A program made the translations under genes and the position numbers. A stretch of DNA of 64,000 nt from Notamacropus eugenii (Eukaryota; Chordata; Mammalia; Diprotodontia; Macropodidae), in assembly GCF_028372415.1 (NCBI RefSeq), contig NC_092876.1, positions 62,648,885 to 62,712,884 on the forward strand. Direction: 5' to 3'. This document shows positions 42,328 to 52,220 of this stretch, piece after piece. Each line of letters opens with the position of its first letter. Position 1 is the first letter of the stretch. The notes under the pieces are model-generated. The model saw only the letters and a list, made by a program, of their open reading frames with translations, made no database searches and had not been told where the DNA came from.

Positions 42328-43010
42328 CTGAGGAAACAAAAGTTCAAGCTTCTAAGCACATTGATTTCTTTCTCAAATAATGCATGCCAATTGCATGACA
42401 AATTGGGACTTGGACTCCTCAGCTTGGCACTGATTCCCAAATACAGGGGGAGACAGATTTTTATGCATTAACAGAAAACAATTAACAGGATGTAAACCAG
42501 GATACAAGATTAGGTCACCTGACTTGGAGGAAAGATTAGGGGCTTTCCCAATTGGGAGGGGGAGAGCGAACAGGTATAATTCCCTGAAATAAGGGGGGGG
42601 AAAGTGTCCCACTCTCCCCATAAGTGGTTCTTTTTAATCAAAGGAACAAAGAAACAGTAACTGATTGACCATTGCGGCGCCAGTTTTCAGATAAGCCACA
42701 TGGGTTATTGAAATGTATAATTGTGAGAAAGCTCTTTGTATCAGTCTTCAGATCTGACTCAGTTTCTGGTCAGTGTAACCTAGATACTTAGTTAAGGGTC
42801 TCTAAGCAACAGGTAGGGGTGGTCCAGCATGCAAGGCTAAGTTCAAACAATGCAATAAAGTTTTCTCACAGTTCCCATAATTGAATGAAGTTCTCTCACA
42901 AGACAGAAATTGGACTAGACCCACAATTGAATAGAAAGGAACTAAGCTATATTCAGAATTGAGTCACAAGATGGAGTCAGTGTGGTTCACTCAGTTCCCA
43001 CAATTAACCA
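42328..43010. mobile_element. Possible old retroviral LTR (fossil), edges uncertain
   Basis: About 680 bp with the character of an ERV long terminal repeat: it starts near a TGAGGAA-type end, lacks any SINE or LINE text, and reads like a dispersed marsupial LTR ('tgactgaggaaacaaaagtt', 'ctcctcagcttggcactgat'). No internal retroviral region adjoins it here, so if the call is right it is a solo LTR. Orientation and family are not assigned; it looks old. Confidence 0.3.
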
Positions 43011-43329
43011 GTCAGTTACTAATTAGTCTTGTATTTGAACCCAAATTATATCAGTTACCATCACCAACCATTAGAATTTAGACACAAATCATCGACTTTC
43101 ATTGGACCCTCCCTGCCCCCTCACCACACATACCTATGTTCATTGACAGTTTTAGCTACCTTGATGCCCACTCTCCCCCATCACCTTTATCTTGATTTGC
43201 CTGGAGCCTAGATGTATATACCTCTCATTTTAAGAATGGGGGAACTGAGGCCACACAAGGAGTAATTAGCAAAGCTGGGATTTGACCCCCAGCATTTGGA
43301 GTAGATCTTCTGTAGAGAGTCTATGTGAG

Positions 43330-43720
43330 GACATGGAAAAGAATCACAAAGGGTGAAAAAAGGATGGATACATCATGTGTCAATGGAGGAAGTGTCCACT
43401 TTGATAAGATCATAGGTTCTTTAAAATGACAAAGTGGTTGACATGTGAATGGGGTAAAGAGAAGCATTTCAACCAGCATGGAAAAATGGAGCAAGAGATA
43501 TTATCAAGGACTTGTCTGCCTAGAAAAGGAAGCAAGCCAGTCCTGTTTTGAGAATGAAGGAGAATATGAGGACTGTCAGCACACAGACCAAAGTGTACTG
43601 GTATCAATGAATTGTTAACAGAACTAGTAGAGGTAAAATAGATATATCCTTCTATAAAGAATTTATGAAAGGATATGGACAAGAATCACACAGGATAAAG
43701 TTTGAGGGTCAGGAACCTCC
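43330..43720 (+). mobile_element. RTE 3'-end fragments
   Basis: Forward pieces with 'acatggaaaagaatcacaaa', 'tcaatggaggaagtgtccac' and 'tttgataagatcataggttc', and a second 'gatatggacaagaatcacac' near 43,672. They correspond to the 3' part of the RTE at 24,120-24,250. Confidence 0.45.
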
Positions 43721-44009
43721 GTTGGTGGCATTGGTAACCATTCAGGATCCAAGCTGTCAAACTGTTAATGTCCTATTCTGATGCCTCATCATGATCCAGA
43801 ACTTTGGGTTCTAAGAAAACTAGAGCAGTGCCACACACACTCTGAAAGGTCCCCATGACTTGATGCAAGCAAAGCTTCAAGAATGAGTCTGGTGATAGAG
43901 TTGGTATTTATTTTTATAGGCACAGTCTAGCTAAATTCAGAGAACATCCTCACCAAGAGTACGAGAGTGTCTAAGATTTTGGTCATGACAGCTCACACAT
44001 TCAATTCCA

Positions 44010-44770
44010 TTTAGCTCAGTAAGTACTGATTAAGGGTCTGCTATGCAGGAATGAAACAATTTCTTCCCCAGGGAGCTTACATTCTACAAGGCTGATGTGG
44101 CAACCTACACAATCCAAAATTTAAACAAAATGCATATAAGGAGTTTGAAGGAAGGGGGAATCATGAAAGAGACAGCGCCCAAGACGAATCTTGAAGGGAA
44201 CTAGGAACTCTAAAGAGCAAAGATAACAAGAGAGAGGGGGAAAAGAAGGAAGGGAATAAGCATGTATACAGTACCTGTTATATGTGAGGCATTGTGCTAA
44301 GTGCTTGACAAACATTATTTCATTTGATCCTCACCACAACCCAGTGAGGGAAGTGCTATTGTTATCCTCATTTTACAGTTGAGGAAACTGAGATAAAAGG
44401 TTTAAGTGACTTGCCTAGAGACAAATAGCTAGTAAAGTGTCTGGGTGCAGATTTAAACTCATGTCTTCCTGACTCCAAGCCTAGCTCTGGGAGAGGCATA
44501 CCAGACCTAGGAGTAAGTCTGTGTAAAGGTCACAGAGGCAGGAAATGGAATGTCACCCATAGTGAACAGCAAGTAAAAGTAGATCATGAATTTTTAACGC
44601 ATGGCAGGTGAGCCATAATGGTAAATCAGTCTGGGAAGCTAGATCTGAGCCTGACTGTGAAAGGTTTTAAATATTACAGAGAGGTGTTGGTATTTTATCC
44701 CTAAGGCAATTAGGGAACCACTGACCCTACTTGAGTGGTATGGTTGAACCTGTATTAAAATGTAGAGGGA
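44010..44770 (-). mobile_element. L2-associated repeat with an inserted MIR
   Basis: A reverse L2 end (about 44,010-44,110) runs into the long repeat also seen at 10,985 and 35,560. It resumes at 44,515-44,770 with 'acccatagtgaacagcaagt' and 'ggcaattagggaaccactga'. A near-complete reverse MIR lies between at 44,245-44,490 ('tgaggcattgtgctaagtgc', 'ttttacagttgaggaaactg'). Confidence 0.55.
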
Positions 44771-45470
44771 TGGTGATCTGTAACAATGAAGGAATCCCCC
44801 ATTACTGGAATCATTGATCTTTGAAATAAAAATTTTAAAATATTAAAAATATTGAAATAAAAAAATTTTAAAGCTAAAAAATAAGAATGGGGGAACTATT
44901 TTTTGTGGGTATATTTGTATGAATTTGTGTATGATTACACAGGTGCCTTACACTGAGTTCTCCTGCCTGCACTTTTGCTCACACCATTCCCTATGCTTTC
45001 AATGTTGACCCTCTCTCCATTTACCCAATGAATTTAAAACTATTTCTTCAAAGTTCAATTCCAATGTTACTTCAAGAAGCCTTTCCTGATTCTCTAAGTT
45101 AGTAATAACCCCTAGATCTCATATAAGACATTGTTTGAACCTCTATAACACACATATTTATGAGATCATAAAAATAATAGATCCAGAGCTAGAAGTTCAT
45201 TGGAGTCTGTCTATCCAAATCCCTTCATTTTATACGAAGGTCATGTAGTTGTAAGGGTTCTTATCCCAACTTTCACTCTCAAAAACAAGGCTTGGGTCTC
45301 AAAGTAAGATTACCTTTCCCATTCAGGTTCTATGGGTATCTCTGAGGAGTCAGGGGTGATTCTCTAATGCCATTGGCTCAACCCCCATCAGTGTGCTTTC
45401 TTCCAAGATTTATCAGTTGATTATCAATTAGTCAACTGGCCTTGAGTAGCTTAAGAAAGGGATATTTAAG
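44771..45470 (+). other. Unassigned, with an L2 fragment
   Basis: A run of A/T-rich sequence at 44,815-44,885, an L2-like forward piece at 44,985-45,155 ('caatgttacttcaagaagcc', 'tttcctgattctctaagtta'), a trace of the ancient SINE-like element near 45,180, and otherwise nothing recognised. Confidence 0.4.
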
Positions 45471-45479
45471 AAGGTGTTA

Positions 45480-45719
45480 CAATAAGAACATTTGGTGCAA
45501 AACCTCCCCTTCACTCCTCCAATGGTCTGTGATATTCTCCTACAAGTAAATACAGAGTCCAGGAGAAAGTGGGCTCTAGTTTAGAGAGAGCACATGGGGA
45601 AATAGGGAACTCACAACTCACCATCAAAATTATGTCTGCTACATTTTCTACTTCTGTTTGGAGGAATTTTGTAGAGGGAAGCTCAATCACAAGGCTTCTT
45701 GCTACTCTGCCATCTTGGC
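45480..45719 (-). mobile_element. L1-type 5' UTR fragment
   Basis: On the minus strand it starts with AGCCAAGATGGCAGAGTAGC, the characteristic L1 5' start. It continues through sequence shared with 25,695-25,850. The rest of the element is absent. Confidence 0.5.
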
Positions 45720-45744
45720 TACACCTTCATTTTCTTTAATTAAA

Positions 45745-46440
45745 AAAAATTTTTTATTTTTGTTTCTAATATTAATATCTTATGGGATCACTGAGTTCTG
45801 TTTGGCCTATTCTAATTTCAGGGAGTCCACTACTTGTAAGATTTTCTACTTTCTGTTCTAGGTTATTTATTCTCCTTTTTGTGCTTTCCTGTATCACTTT
45901 TATTTCACTTATACTGTTTGACTCTTGCCTCATTCTTTCCAGGTACTCTTCTATGGTTTTGTTCGTTGTTTTTGTTGTTTTTCTCTTTGTCTGTGCTTGT
46001 AGTGACTACAAAATCACTCTCTTCTGCATTTATCTCTTGGGTGTCTCAATCTAGTGTCATGGCCAGTGTCTTCTATCTCCATCTTCTCTTTCCAACCTCA
46101 TTTTCTGATTTTGGTTTTTGGGTCCCAGTCAGGCTCTGTCTCTTCCCATTGTCTCAAATGGAATGATCAGACTCTTTTTGGTCCTGACCTTAATTTGTTG
46201 GACCTTTTTGCTGCTTGTATCCACTTCTCTGCTGCATCTACATTTAGAGTCTTAGCAGCCTTGAGCATCCCTAGTCAGAACTCTGCCTGGGGTCAGCTGC
46301 CCCAGAAAGGGCACACCTGTGGGCTTCTGTCCACCTCTCCAGGTCTCCCTACTCCAGATGTTGTTTTATCCCTCTTTGAAACCTTCTGGGCCCAGGGGCT
46401 ACATCAAGCTACTGGCTTTCAGAAGAAGATGCCTCTTTGG
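45745..46440 (-). mobile_element. L1 5' UTR and ORF1 N-terminal fragment
   Basis: The minus-strand translation shows an L1 ORF1 coiled-coil segment in pieces: EEYLERMRQESNSISEIKVI and RRINNLEQKVENLTSS. This differs from the HAL1 ORF1, so it is another L1 lineage. Frames change several times along it. Its 5' end touches the 3' end of HAL1-C and its 3' side stops at an A/T-rich patch near 45,745. Confidence 0.6.
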
Positions 46441-48200
46441 GGTTTTTTTCAAACAATTATTTATTTATTTTTAGTTTTCAACATTCATTTCCACAAGATT
46501 TTGAGTTCCAAATTTTCTCCCCATCTCTCCCCTCTCCCTACCTCAAGACAGCATGCATTCTGATTACTCCTTCCCCCCATCTGCCCTCTCTTCTATCACA
46601 CCCTTTCTTCCCTTATCCCTGTCTCCTCCATTTTCTTGTAGGACAAGATAGATTTCTATACTATACAGAAATACATTCCTGTATTTCTTATTTCCCAGTT
46701 GCATGTAAAAACAATTTTTAACATTCATTTTTGAAACTTTGAGTTTCAACTTTTCTCCCTTCCTTCCTCCCCACCCATCCCCACTAAGAAGGCAAGCAAT
46801 TCAGTATAGGTTATACATGTGTAGTTATGCAAAAGACTTCCATAAAAGTCATGTTGTGAAAGACTAATTATATTTCCCTCCATCTTATCCTGCCCCCCAT
46901 TTATTCTATTCTCTCTTTTGACTTTCTCCCTCCCCAAAAGTGTTTACTTCTAATTACTGCCTCCTTCTATTTGCCTTCCCTTCTATCATCATCCCCACAT
47001 CCCACTTATCCCCTTATCCCCTATTTTCCTATAGTGTAAGATAGATTTTCATACCAAATTGAGTGTGCATGTTATTCCCTCCTTAAGCTAAATGTGATGA
47101 GAGTAAGCTTCACTTTTTCCCTCTCACCTCCTCCCGTTTCCCCTCCATTGAAAAAAGCTTTTTCTTGCTTCTTTTATGAGAGATAATTTGCCCCATTCCA
47201 TTTCTCCCTTTCTCCTCTCAATATATTCCTCTCTCACCCCTTAATTTTATTTTTTTAGATATCATCCCTTCCTATTCAACTCACCCTGTGCCCTCTGTGT
47301 ATATGTATATAATCCCTCCAACTACCCAAATACTGAGAAAAGTCTCAAGAATTACAAATATCATTCCATGCAGGAATATAAACAGTTCAACTTTAGCATG
47401 ATTTGTGATTTCTCTTTCCTGTTTACCTCTTCATGCTTCTCTTGATTCTTGTGTTTGAAGTCAAATTTTCTATTCAGCTCTGGTCTTTTCATCAGGAATA
47501 TTTGAAAGTCCTCTTTTCATTGAATGTCCATTTTTCCCCCGAAGTATTATGCTCAGTTTTGCTGGGTAGGTGATTCTTGGTTTTAATCCTAGTTCCTTTG
47601 AGTTCTGGAATATCATATTCCAAGCCCTTTGATCCCCTAATTAGAAGCTGCTAGATCTTGTGTTATCCTGATCGTATTTCCACAATACTTGAATTGTTTC
47701 TTTCTGGCTGCTTGTAACATTTTCTCCTTGACCTGGGAACTCTGGAATTTGGCTACAATATACCTAGGGGTTTTTCTTTTCAGATCTCTTTCAGGAAGTA
47801 ATTGATAGATTCTTTAAATATTTATTTTACTCCCTGATTCTAGAATATCAGGACAGTTTTCCTCGATAATTTCATAAAAGATGATGTCTAGGCTCTTTTT
47901 TTGATCATGGCTTTCAGGTAGTCCCATAATTTTTAAATTGTCTCTCCTGGATCTATTTTCCAGGTCAATTGTTTTGCCAATGAAATATTTCACATTGTAT
48001 GCTATTTTTTCATTCCTTTGGTTTTGTTGTATAATTTCTTGATTTTTCATAAAATCATTGGCTTTCATCTGCTCCATTCTAATCTATAAGGAATTATTTT
48101 CTTCAGTGAGCTTTTGGGCCTCCTTTTCCATCTGGTCAGTTCTGCTTTATATGGTATTCTTCTCTTCATTGGCTTTTTGAATCTCTTTTACTATTTGGTT

Positions 48201-48215
48201 TAGTCTATTTTTTAA
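48201..48215. repeat. Target-site duplication, left copy, of the RPL23A insertion
   Basis: TAGTCTATTTTTTAA here pairs with TAGTCTATTTTTTTAA at 48,799-48,814, differing by one T. The two copies bracket the processed pseudogene. The minus-strand TT/AAAA context fits L1 endonuclease cleavage. Confidence 0.82.
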
Positions 48216-48798
48216 ATATTTTTTCCAGGGAAAACTTTTTATTGTAGGTGCAGTGGGACAGCTGGACAAAGTTTAAATGATTCCAATTTTGCTGGCAACA
48301 TCCAAAGCATCATAGTCTGGAGCAAGCTGGACATAGGCTTTCTTCTCTACATCAGGCTGGATCAGTGTGTTGACTTTGGCCATGTTGATGTCATACAGCT
48401 TCTTTACCACCTGTTTGATCTGATGCTTGTTGGCCTTAATGTCCACAATGAAGACTAGAGTGTTGTTATCCTCAGTCTCCTCCATAGCAGACTCAGTGGT
48501 CAAGGGAAACTTAATGAAGGCATAGTGATCAAGCTTGTTTCTCTGAGGGGCACTTTTCTGAGAGTATTTGGGCTTAGTCTTAATGTCTTGGGTAACTGGA
48601 AGGTGGGGGATGTTCGGATCTTCTTTTTGTGGCTATGGACACCCTTCAACACTGCCTTCTTGGCCTTCAAGGCCTAGGACTTGGCTTCTGTCTTGGGGGG
48701 ACAACAGCTTGCTTCTTCACCTTCAGCGCCTTCTTTGAGGAAAGGGTCTTCCGTGGTGCTTCTCACGAGCTTATAGAGCTAACTCTTGCTCACACCTC
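48216..48798 (-). pseudogene. RPL23A: RPL23A processed pseudogene within HAL1-C
   Basis: An intronless copy of the mRNA for 60S ribosomal protein uL23. The C-terminal half (48,503-48,273) is open and closely matches RPL23[37 protein letters not shown] and [20 protein letters not shown]. Upstream the frame is broken, with an in-frame stop in the A/K-rich N-terminal extension (AKS[19 protein letters not shown]) and a frame change after SPTF. The start codon is not preserved (AAG at about 48,729-48,731). Predicted coding length is about 153 codons against 156 in human. The sense 3' end has AATAAA followed by an A-rich tail (48,216-48,247). Perfectly placed 15-bp target-site duplications show insertion into an already fixed HAL1 by L1-type target-primed reverse transcription. 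Confidence 0.93.
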
Positions 48799-48814
48799 TA
48801 GTCTATTTTTTTAA
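48799..48814. repeat. Target-site duplication, right copy, of the RPL23A insertion
   Basis: TAGTCTATTTTTTTAA; pairs with 48,201-48,215. HAL1 ORF1 sequence continues directly beyond it. Confidence 0.82.
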
Positions 48815-49764
48815 GTGTTATTTTCTTCAGCATTTTTCTCAGTCTCCTTTAGCAAGCAGTTTTCATAATTTTCTTGCAACACTCTCATTTCTCTTCTCAG
48901 TTTTTGCTCTACTTCCCTTACTTTTCAAAATCCTTCTTGAGCTCTTCCATGGCCTGAGACCAATTCATATTTTTCTTGTAGGTTTTAGATGGCAGAGCTT
49001 TGACTTTGTTGTCTTCTGTTTGCATGCTTTGATCTTCCTTGTCACAAAGTAAGATTCTATTGTCTGATTCTTTTTCTGGTTTTTGCTCATTTCCCCAGCC
49101 ATTTACTTGACTTTTGAGCTCTTTGTCAAGGTAGTTCTCAGCTTCCAATGGGGGTAAGGGATGTACTGTCAGCCACTCTATCCTCCCACAATCTGTGGAC
49201 CTAGAACTCCAGAAACAGTTGCTGTCTCTGCCCCTGCTGCTGCTGTGGCTGCAGCAGGTTCCTCTGCCTCCTTCCACTTTGCTGCCCTGGGGCTGGGGCC
49301 AGACCACTACACCCTCCCACACTACTCCCACAGGCTTTTTCCCCAGACCATCTAATTTGTCCTCTGACATTTTTGGGTCCTGAAGTCTGGAAACTACCAC
49401 AGGTATAAGAAATTCAGCCTCCTGAAGGTCTGCTCAGGTCCTGTCTGTGCCCATGCTGGACTGTGCCCTGCCCCCTGTGTGGTGTGATAGACACTTCCCA
49501 GTGACCTTTGAGGCTGGGTTGGGCTGGAGATTTGCTTCACTCTGTCATTCTGTGGGTTCTGCAGCTCCAGAATTTGTTAAGAGCCATTTTTTACAGGTAT
49601 GTGGCTGGGCTTGGTGGGAGCACTCTAGAAAGTTCCTGCTGTTACTCCACCATCTTGGCTCAGCCCCCCCAAATCTCCAACCCCCTCTCCATTCCTCTTT
49701 CACTGACCATCTCTTGAGTACTCCTTATCTTGATGACAGAGCCTACTAATTTTCTCTTTGGAGG

Positions 49765-50015
49765 TGTCCCCAGATGACTGGAGAGTTTGAAACACTATCT
49801 ATTCTTTCTTTTCTCCTCTTATTTTCCCCAGTATAGTTCAAAACACCCTCCCTCTTTTTGTTGTCCTTAGCTTTCTTCACAAATCTCAGTTTATCGTTGA
49901 GTTTTAACACTCCTGACATTTACAGGACCATATATTTATATTTATGCCCTCCTGCCTGCCTTTCTGTACCCATCTTTTTGTAATATGCTTAGATTATGAG
50001 CTCCATGTGCATTAA
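49765..50015 (+). mobile_element. L2 fragment
   Basis: Forward L2-like text: 'atgccctcctgcctgccttt' and 'tgcttagattatgagctcca', preceded by weaker L2 sequence. Confidence 0.45.
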
Positions 50016-50039
50016 TATTAGTCTGAGAGTGAATGAGGG

Positions 50040-51540
50040 CCATGCACACCACAGGGGCTCATCCGAATTTGATACAAGGAATGTGGCTGCAACAGTAGCC
50101 ACAAATCAATGAAAGTAGCCAAGTAAACAAGTGACTGTTGCATGCCATTGCAAGAGGCTGGGTTGACAGTGATGAAGTGAGTGAATAGTGACTAGCATGG
50201 AGTGTGACAGTCCATAGTGCATTAGAATCAGGGTAATATTTCGCTGAATTTCTGGGAGGAAGAAAAATGGTGGTGTGTAATAGTTATGGAGCAGGTGATA
50301 GGTGATCAGAGAATGATGGACAAACACACAGTAGGAGATCAGTAAATTCTGTTGACTGTGGATGATACGACCATATGCCTAATAGAAACTTAAGAAATAA
50401 TGTACTGAGTTTATGTGATGGTGACTGAGCAAGGTGAGAGGTGACTTGGATAGGATGGGACAGACATGAACACAATAGAAGCTAGATCTGTACTGTACTG
50501 TTTATGTGTGACAGTGACCAAGTGTATGATCAGTGACAAGATGAACTGGGACAGTTGTGGAGATATTCAGAAAATACTGTCCTGAATGTGTGACAGCAAC
50601 TGAATAGTAGGTTTGTGTAAGGACAGGGGAGGCCATGAAATGCTTTGATGGATGTAGGATAGAGAGAGCCAATAGAGATGTGGTGACAGGGACTGCAGTC
50701 CACAGTGGCTCACTAAATTTAAATTTATATAAATGCTAAAATTTAATATATATAATATATTTAATATGTTATATCTATATATTTGTATACATAAATATGT
50801 AAATGCTAGATTTAAGTATGACTGAATAGGTGATGGGTGATGACTGAATGGGTGATTTATTTAATGTGTATTTATTTTAATATATTAATATTTTATTTTA
50901 ATGTAATATATATTTATTTTTTATATTTTACTTATGTATTTATAAATATTTATTTATATTTATATATCTATAAATATATATAAATGCTGAATTTAGGTAT
51001 GACTGAATGGTTGACAGGGACAGTGTTACACACAGCAGAAGCTAAGCCTTGGAGTCATGAAGACCTGGGTTCAGTCTCTGCTCTGTGGTGCTGGGAAAGT
51101 CACTTCACTTCTGTTTGCCTCAGTTTCTTCACCTGGAAAATAAGGATAATAATAGCACCTACCGCCCAGGATTGCTGTGAGGGTCAAATGAGATAGCATT
51201 TGTAAAAGGAGAGCACAGTGCCTGGCACGCAGTAAATGCTGCATAAATGTTTATTCCCTTTCCTTCCTCTTTCCTAAATATTGTACTATGTTTACGTCAC
51301 AGTAACTGAGCAAGTGACAAGTGACAGGCGATAGGAAAGAGGTGACAGGGATAGCTGTGCACACAGCAGGCGCTCACTAAGTACCATGCTGGACATATGT
51401 CACTGGGACTGAATGGGGGACAAGTGACAGGGCTGGGCTATTAGGGACACGCGTGCATACAGCAGGAGCTGAAGCCCTACCGTAAGCAGATTGGAGTGTC
51501 AGTGACTGACTGACTGACAGACAGATGGTACGACACGCTG
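50040..51540. repeat. Decayed minisatellite with units of about 80-160 bp
   Basis: A recurring motif of the type TGACAGGGATAGCTGTGCAC, then ACAGCAGGCGCTCACTAAGT, then TGAATGTATGTGACAGTGAC, is found in diverged form near 50,045, 50,205, 50,322, 50,467, 50,545, 50,690, 51,020, 51,357 and 51,450. The last two are best preserved and 93 bp apart. The array is broken by an AT-rich stretch (50,705-50,990) and by a MIR (51,038-51,262). A short (TGAC)n run (51,501-51,520) closes it, just before the CpG island. Confidence 0.55.
51038..51262 (+). mobile_element. MIR inserted in the minisatellite
   Basis: Forward MIR: 'ttggagtcatgaagacctgg', 'gtcacttcacttctgtttgc', 'ggataataatagcacctacc', 'agtgcctggcacgcagtaaa'. 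Confidence 0.78.
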
Positions 51541-51576
51541 CAGGGAGTCTGGCAGTGCTATGAATGCCAGAGAGAG

Positions 51577-51743
51577 TGCGCGTGCGCAATGATGTCCGGT
51601 TTGAGGATCCGCGCGCTTGACTGTTTGTTTTGGCTCAAGACAGCTGGGGGCGGGGATTAGAATGTCTGTGCTCAGCAGTGATTGGATACAAATCAATCGT
51701 TCAACCAATCATATGAGCCCAAAGGCCGAGCCACTCCACCAAT
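51577..51743. promoter_or_regulatory. Upstream element cluster: NRF1, GC box, three CCAAT boxes
   Basis: TGCGCGTGCGCA at 51,577-51,588 fits the NRF1 consensus on the minus strand. GGGGCGGGG at 51,647-51,655 is a GC (Sp1-type) box. ATTGG at 51,681-51,685 and CCAAT at 51,705-51,709 and 51,739-51,743 are three NF-Y-type boxes, spaced 24 and 34 bp. The set is typical of a housekeeping promoter. Since NRF1, GC and CCAAT boxes work in both directions, transcription to the left is not excluded. Confidence 0.7.
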
Positions 51744-51840
51744 GGAGCGTTCCATTGCTTACAGACCCCGGATGACCCTTTACGAATCTGGGTGTTCCGT
51801 AGGCTCGGAGAAAACGTTTAAGTTAAACCGCCATTTGTCT

Positions 51841-51880
51841 CCACCCCCCACCCCCCACCCCCCGCCCCCCGCCCCAACAC
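51841..51880. repeat. C-run repeat (potential i-motif / G-quadruplex)
   Basis: Five C6 runs separated by single A or G bases (CCCCCCA and CCCCCCG units). The minus strand can fold as a G-quadruplex. It lies about 100-140 bp upstream of the inferred start site. Confidence 0.75.
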
Positions 51881-51942
51881 CACCCCGGCCAGGTTCCTTC
51901 CATAACTGGGCACGAAGCCCGCAGGGGGTGGGGCTGGGGACC

Positions 51943-52000
51943 TTTAAAAGAGCGCCAAAGGCCCGGCATCCTTCACTCGGCCCTTCTCCTCACGCACGTG
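51943..52000 (+). promoter_or_regulatory. Core promoter candidate: TATA-like box, pyrimidine initiator, E-box
   Basis: TTTAAAAG at 51,943-51,950 is TATA-like. About 30-35 bp downstream is a pyrimidine-rich CCCTTCTCCTCAC (51,981-51,993) that could serve as an initiator, and CACGTG (E-box) at 51,995-52,000. The start site at about 51,980 is inferred from spacing. A second start near the YY1-type motif at about 52,050 is also possible. Confidence 0.5.
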
Positions 52001-52076
52001 ACGCGGTGGACGTCGCGAACTCCGCGCGGCCCCCGCCTCCCCTCCCCTCTCCTCCCCTCGCCTCACAAGCCTCAAG

Positions 52077-52109
52077 ATGGCGCAGCTCTGGCGGCCGCGG
52101 CGCTGTTGA
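52077..52109 (+). CDS. Upstream ORF 1 (10 codons)
   Basis: MAQLWRPRRC, started by the ATG within the YY1-type AAGATGGCG motif; context A at -3 and G at +4 is good for initiation. It ends in TGA, immediately followed by the ATG of the second uORF. If translated it would reduce initiation downstream. It is short and could be accidental. Confidence 0.35.
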   Translation: MAQLWRPRRC

Positions 52110-52220
52110 ATGGAGAAAGCTTTATTGTTCCCCGCGCCGCCGCCACCCTCCCATCGCCTCCTGGAGCCCGAGTGTTCGCGTGTCCCCCAAGCCGCTGTCA
52201 ATAAAGAACAGACAGTTTGA
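52110..52220 (+). CDS. Upstream ORF 2 (36 codons)
   Basis: Starts directly at the base after the uORF1 stop (TGA-ATG). The peptide MEKALLFPAPPPPSHRLLEP goes on to a VNKEQTV end, with a proline run at residues 10-13. The stop lies 18 bp before the splice donor. No known domain. A regulatory uORF is plausible; a real micropeptide is unproven. Confidence 0.35.
   Translation: MEKALLFPAPPPPSHRLLEPECSRVPQAAVNKEQTV

Larger units (their letters stand above)
46456..49663 (-). mobile_element. HAL1 (half-L1) element C, near complete, interrupted by RPL23A copy
   Basis: Same family and layout as HAL1-B: a 5' start with GAGCCAAGATGGTGGAGTAA (49,663 downward), a GC-rich 5' UTR, an ORF1 coiled coil beginning SQAMEELKKDFEK (before 48,918), an RRM and following segment (48,077-47,814: ENRSRRDNLKIMGLPESHDQ and DIIFYEIIEENCPD), then the C-terminal QAARKKQFKYCG region, then about 1 kb of 3' UTR to an A-rich tail at 46,456. 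Without the 0.58-kb pseudogene it is about 2.6 kb, close to copy B, and again has no ORF2. Stops and frame changes in ORF1 make it inactive. No clear target-site duplication was found. Confidence 0.82.

Noticed and set aside
46054-46563. 169-codon + strand frame
   Set aside because: It is antisense across an L1 ORF1 fragment and the HAL1-C 3' end; its later part is the reverse of HAL1 3' UTR.
52200-52205. AATAAA in exon 1 as a real polyadenylation site
   Set aside because: No downstream GU-rich element is evident and a strong 5' splice site lies 33 bp away, which normally suppresses such signals. It remains only a note.
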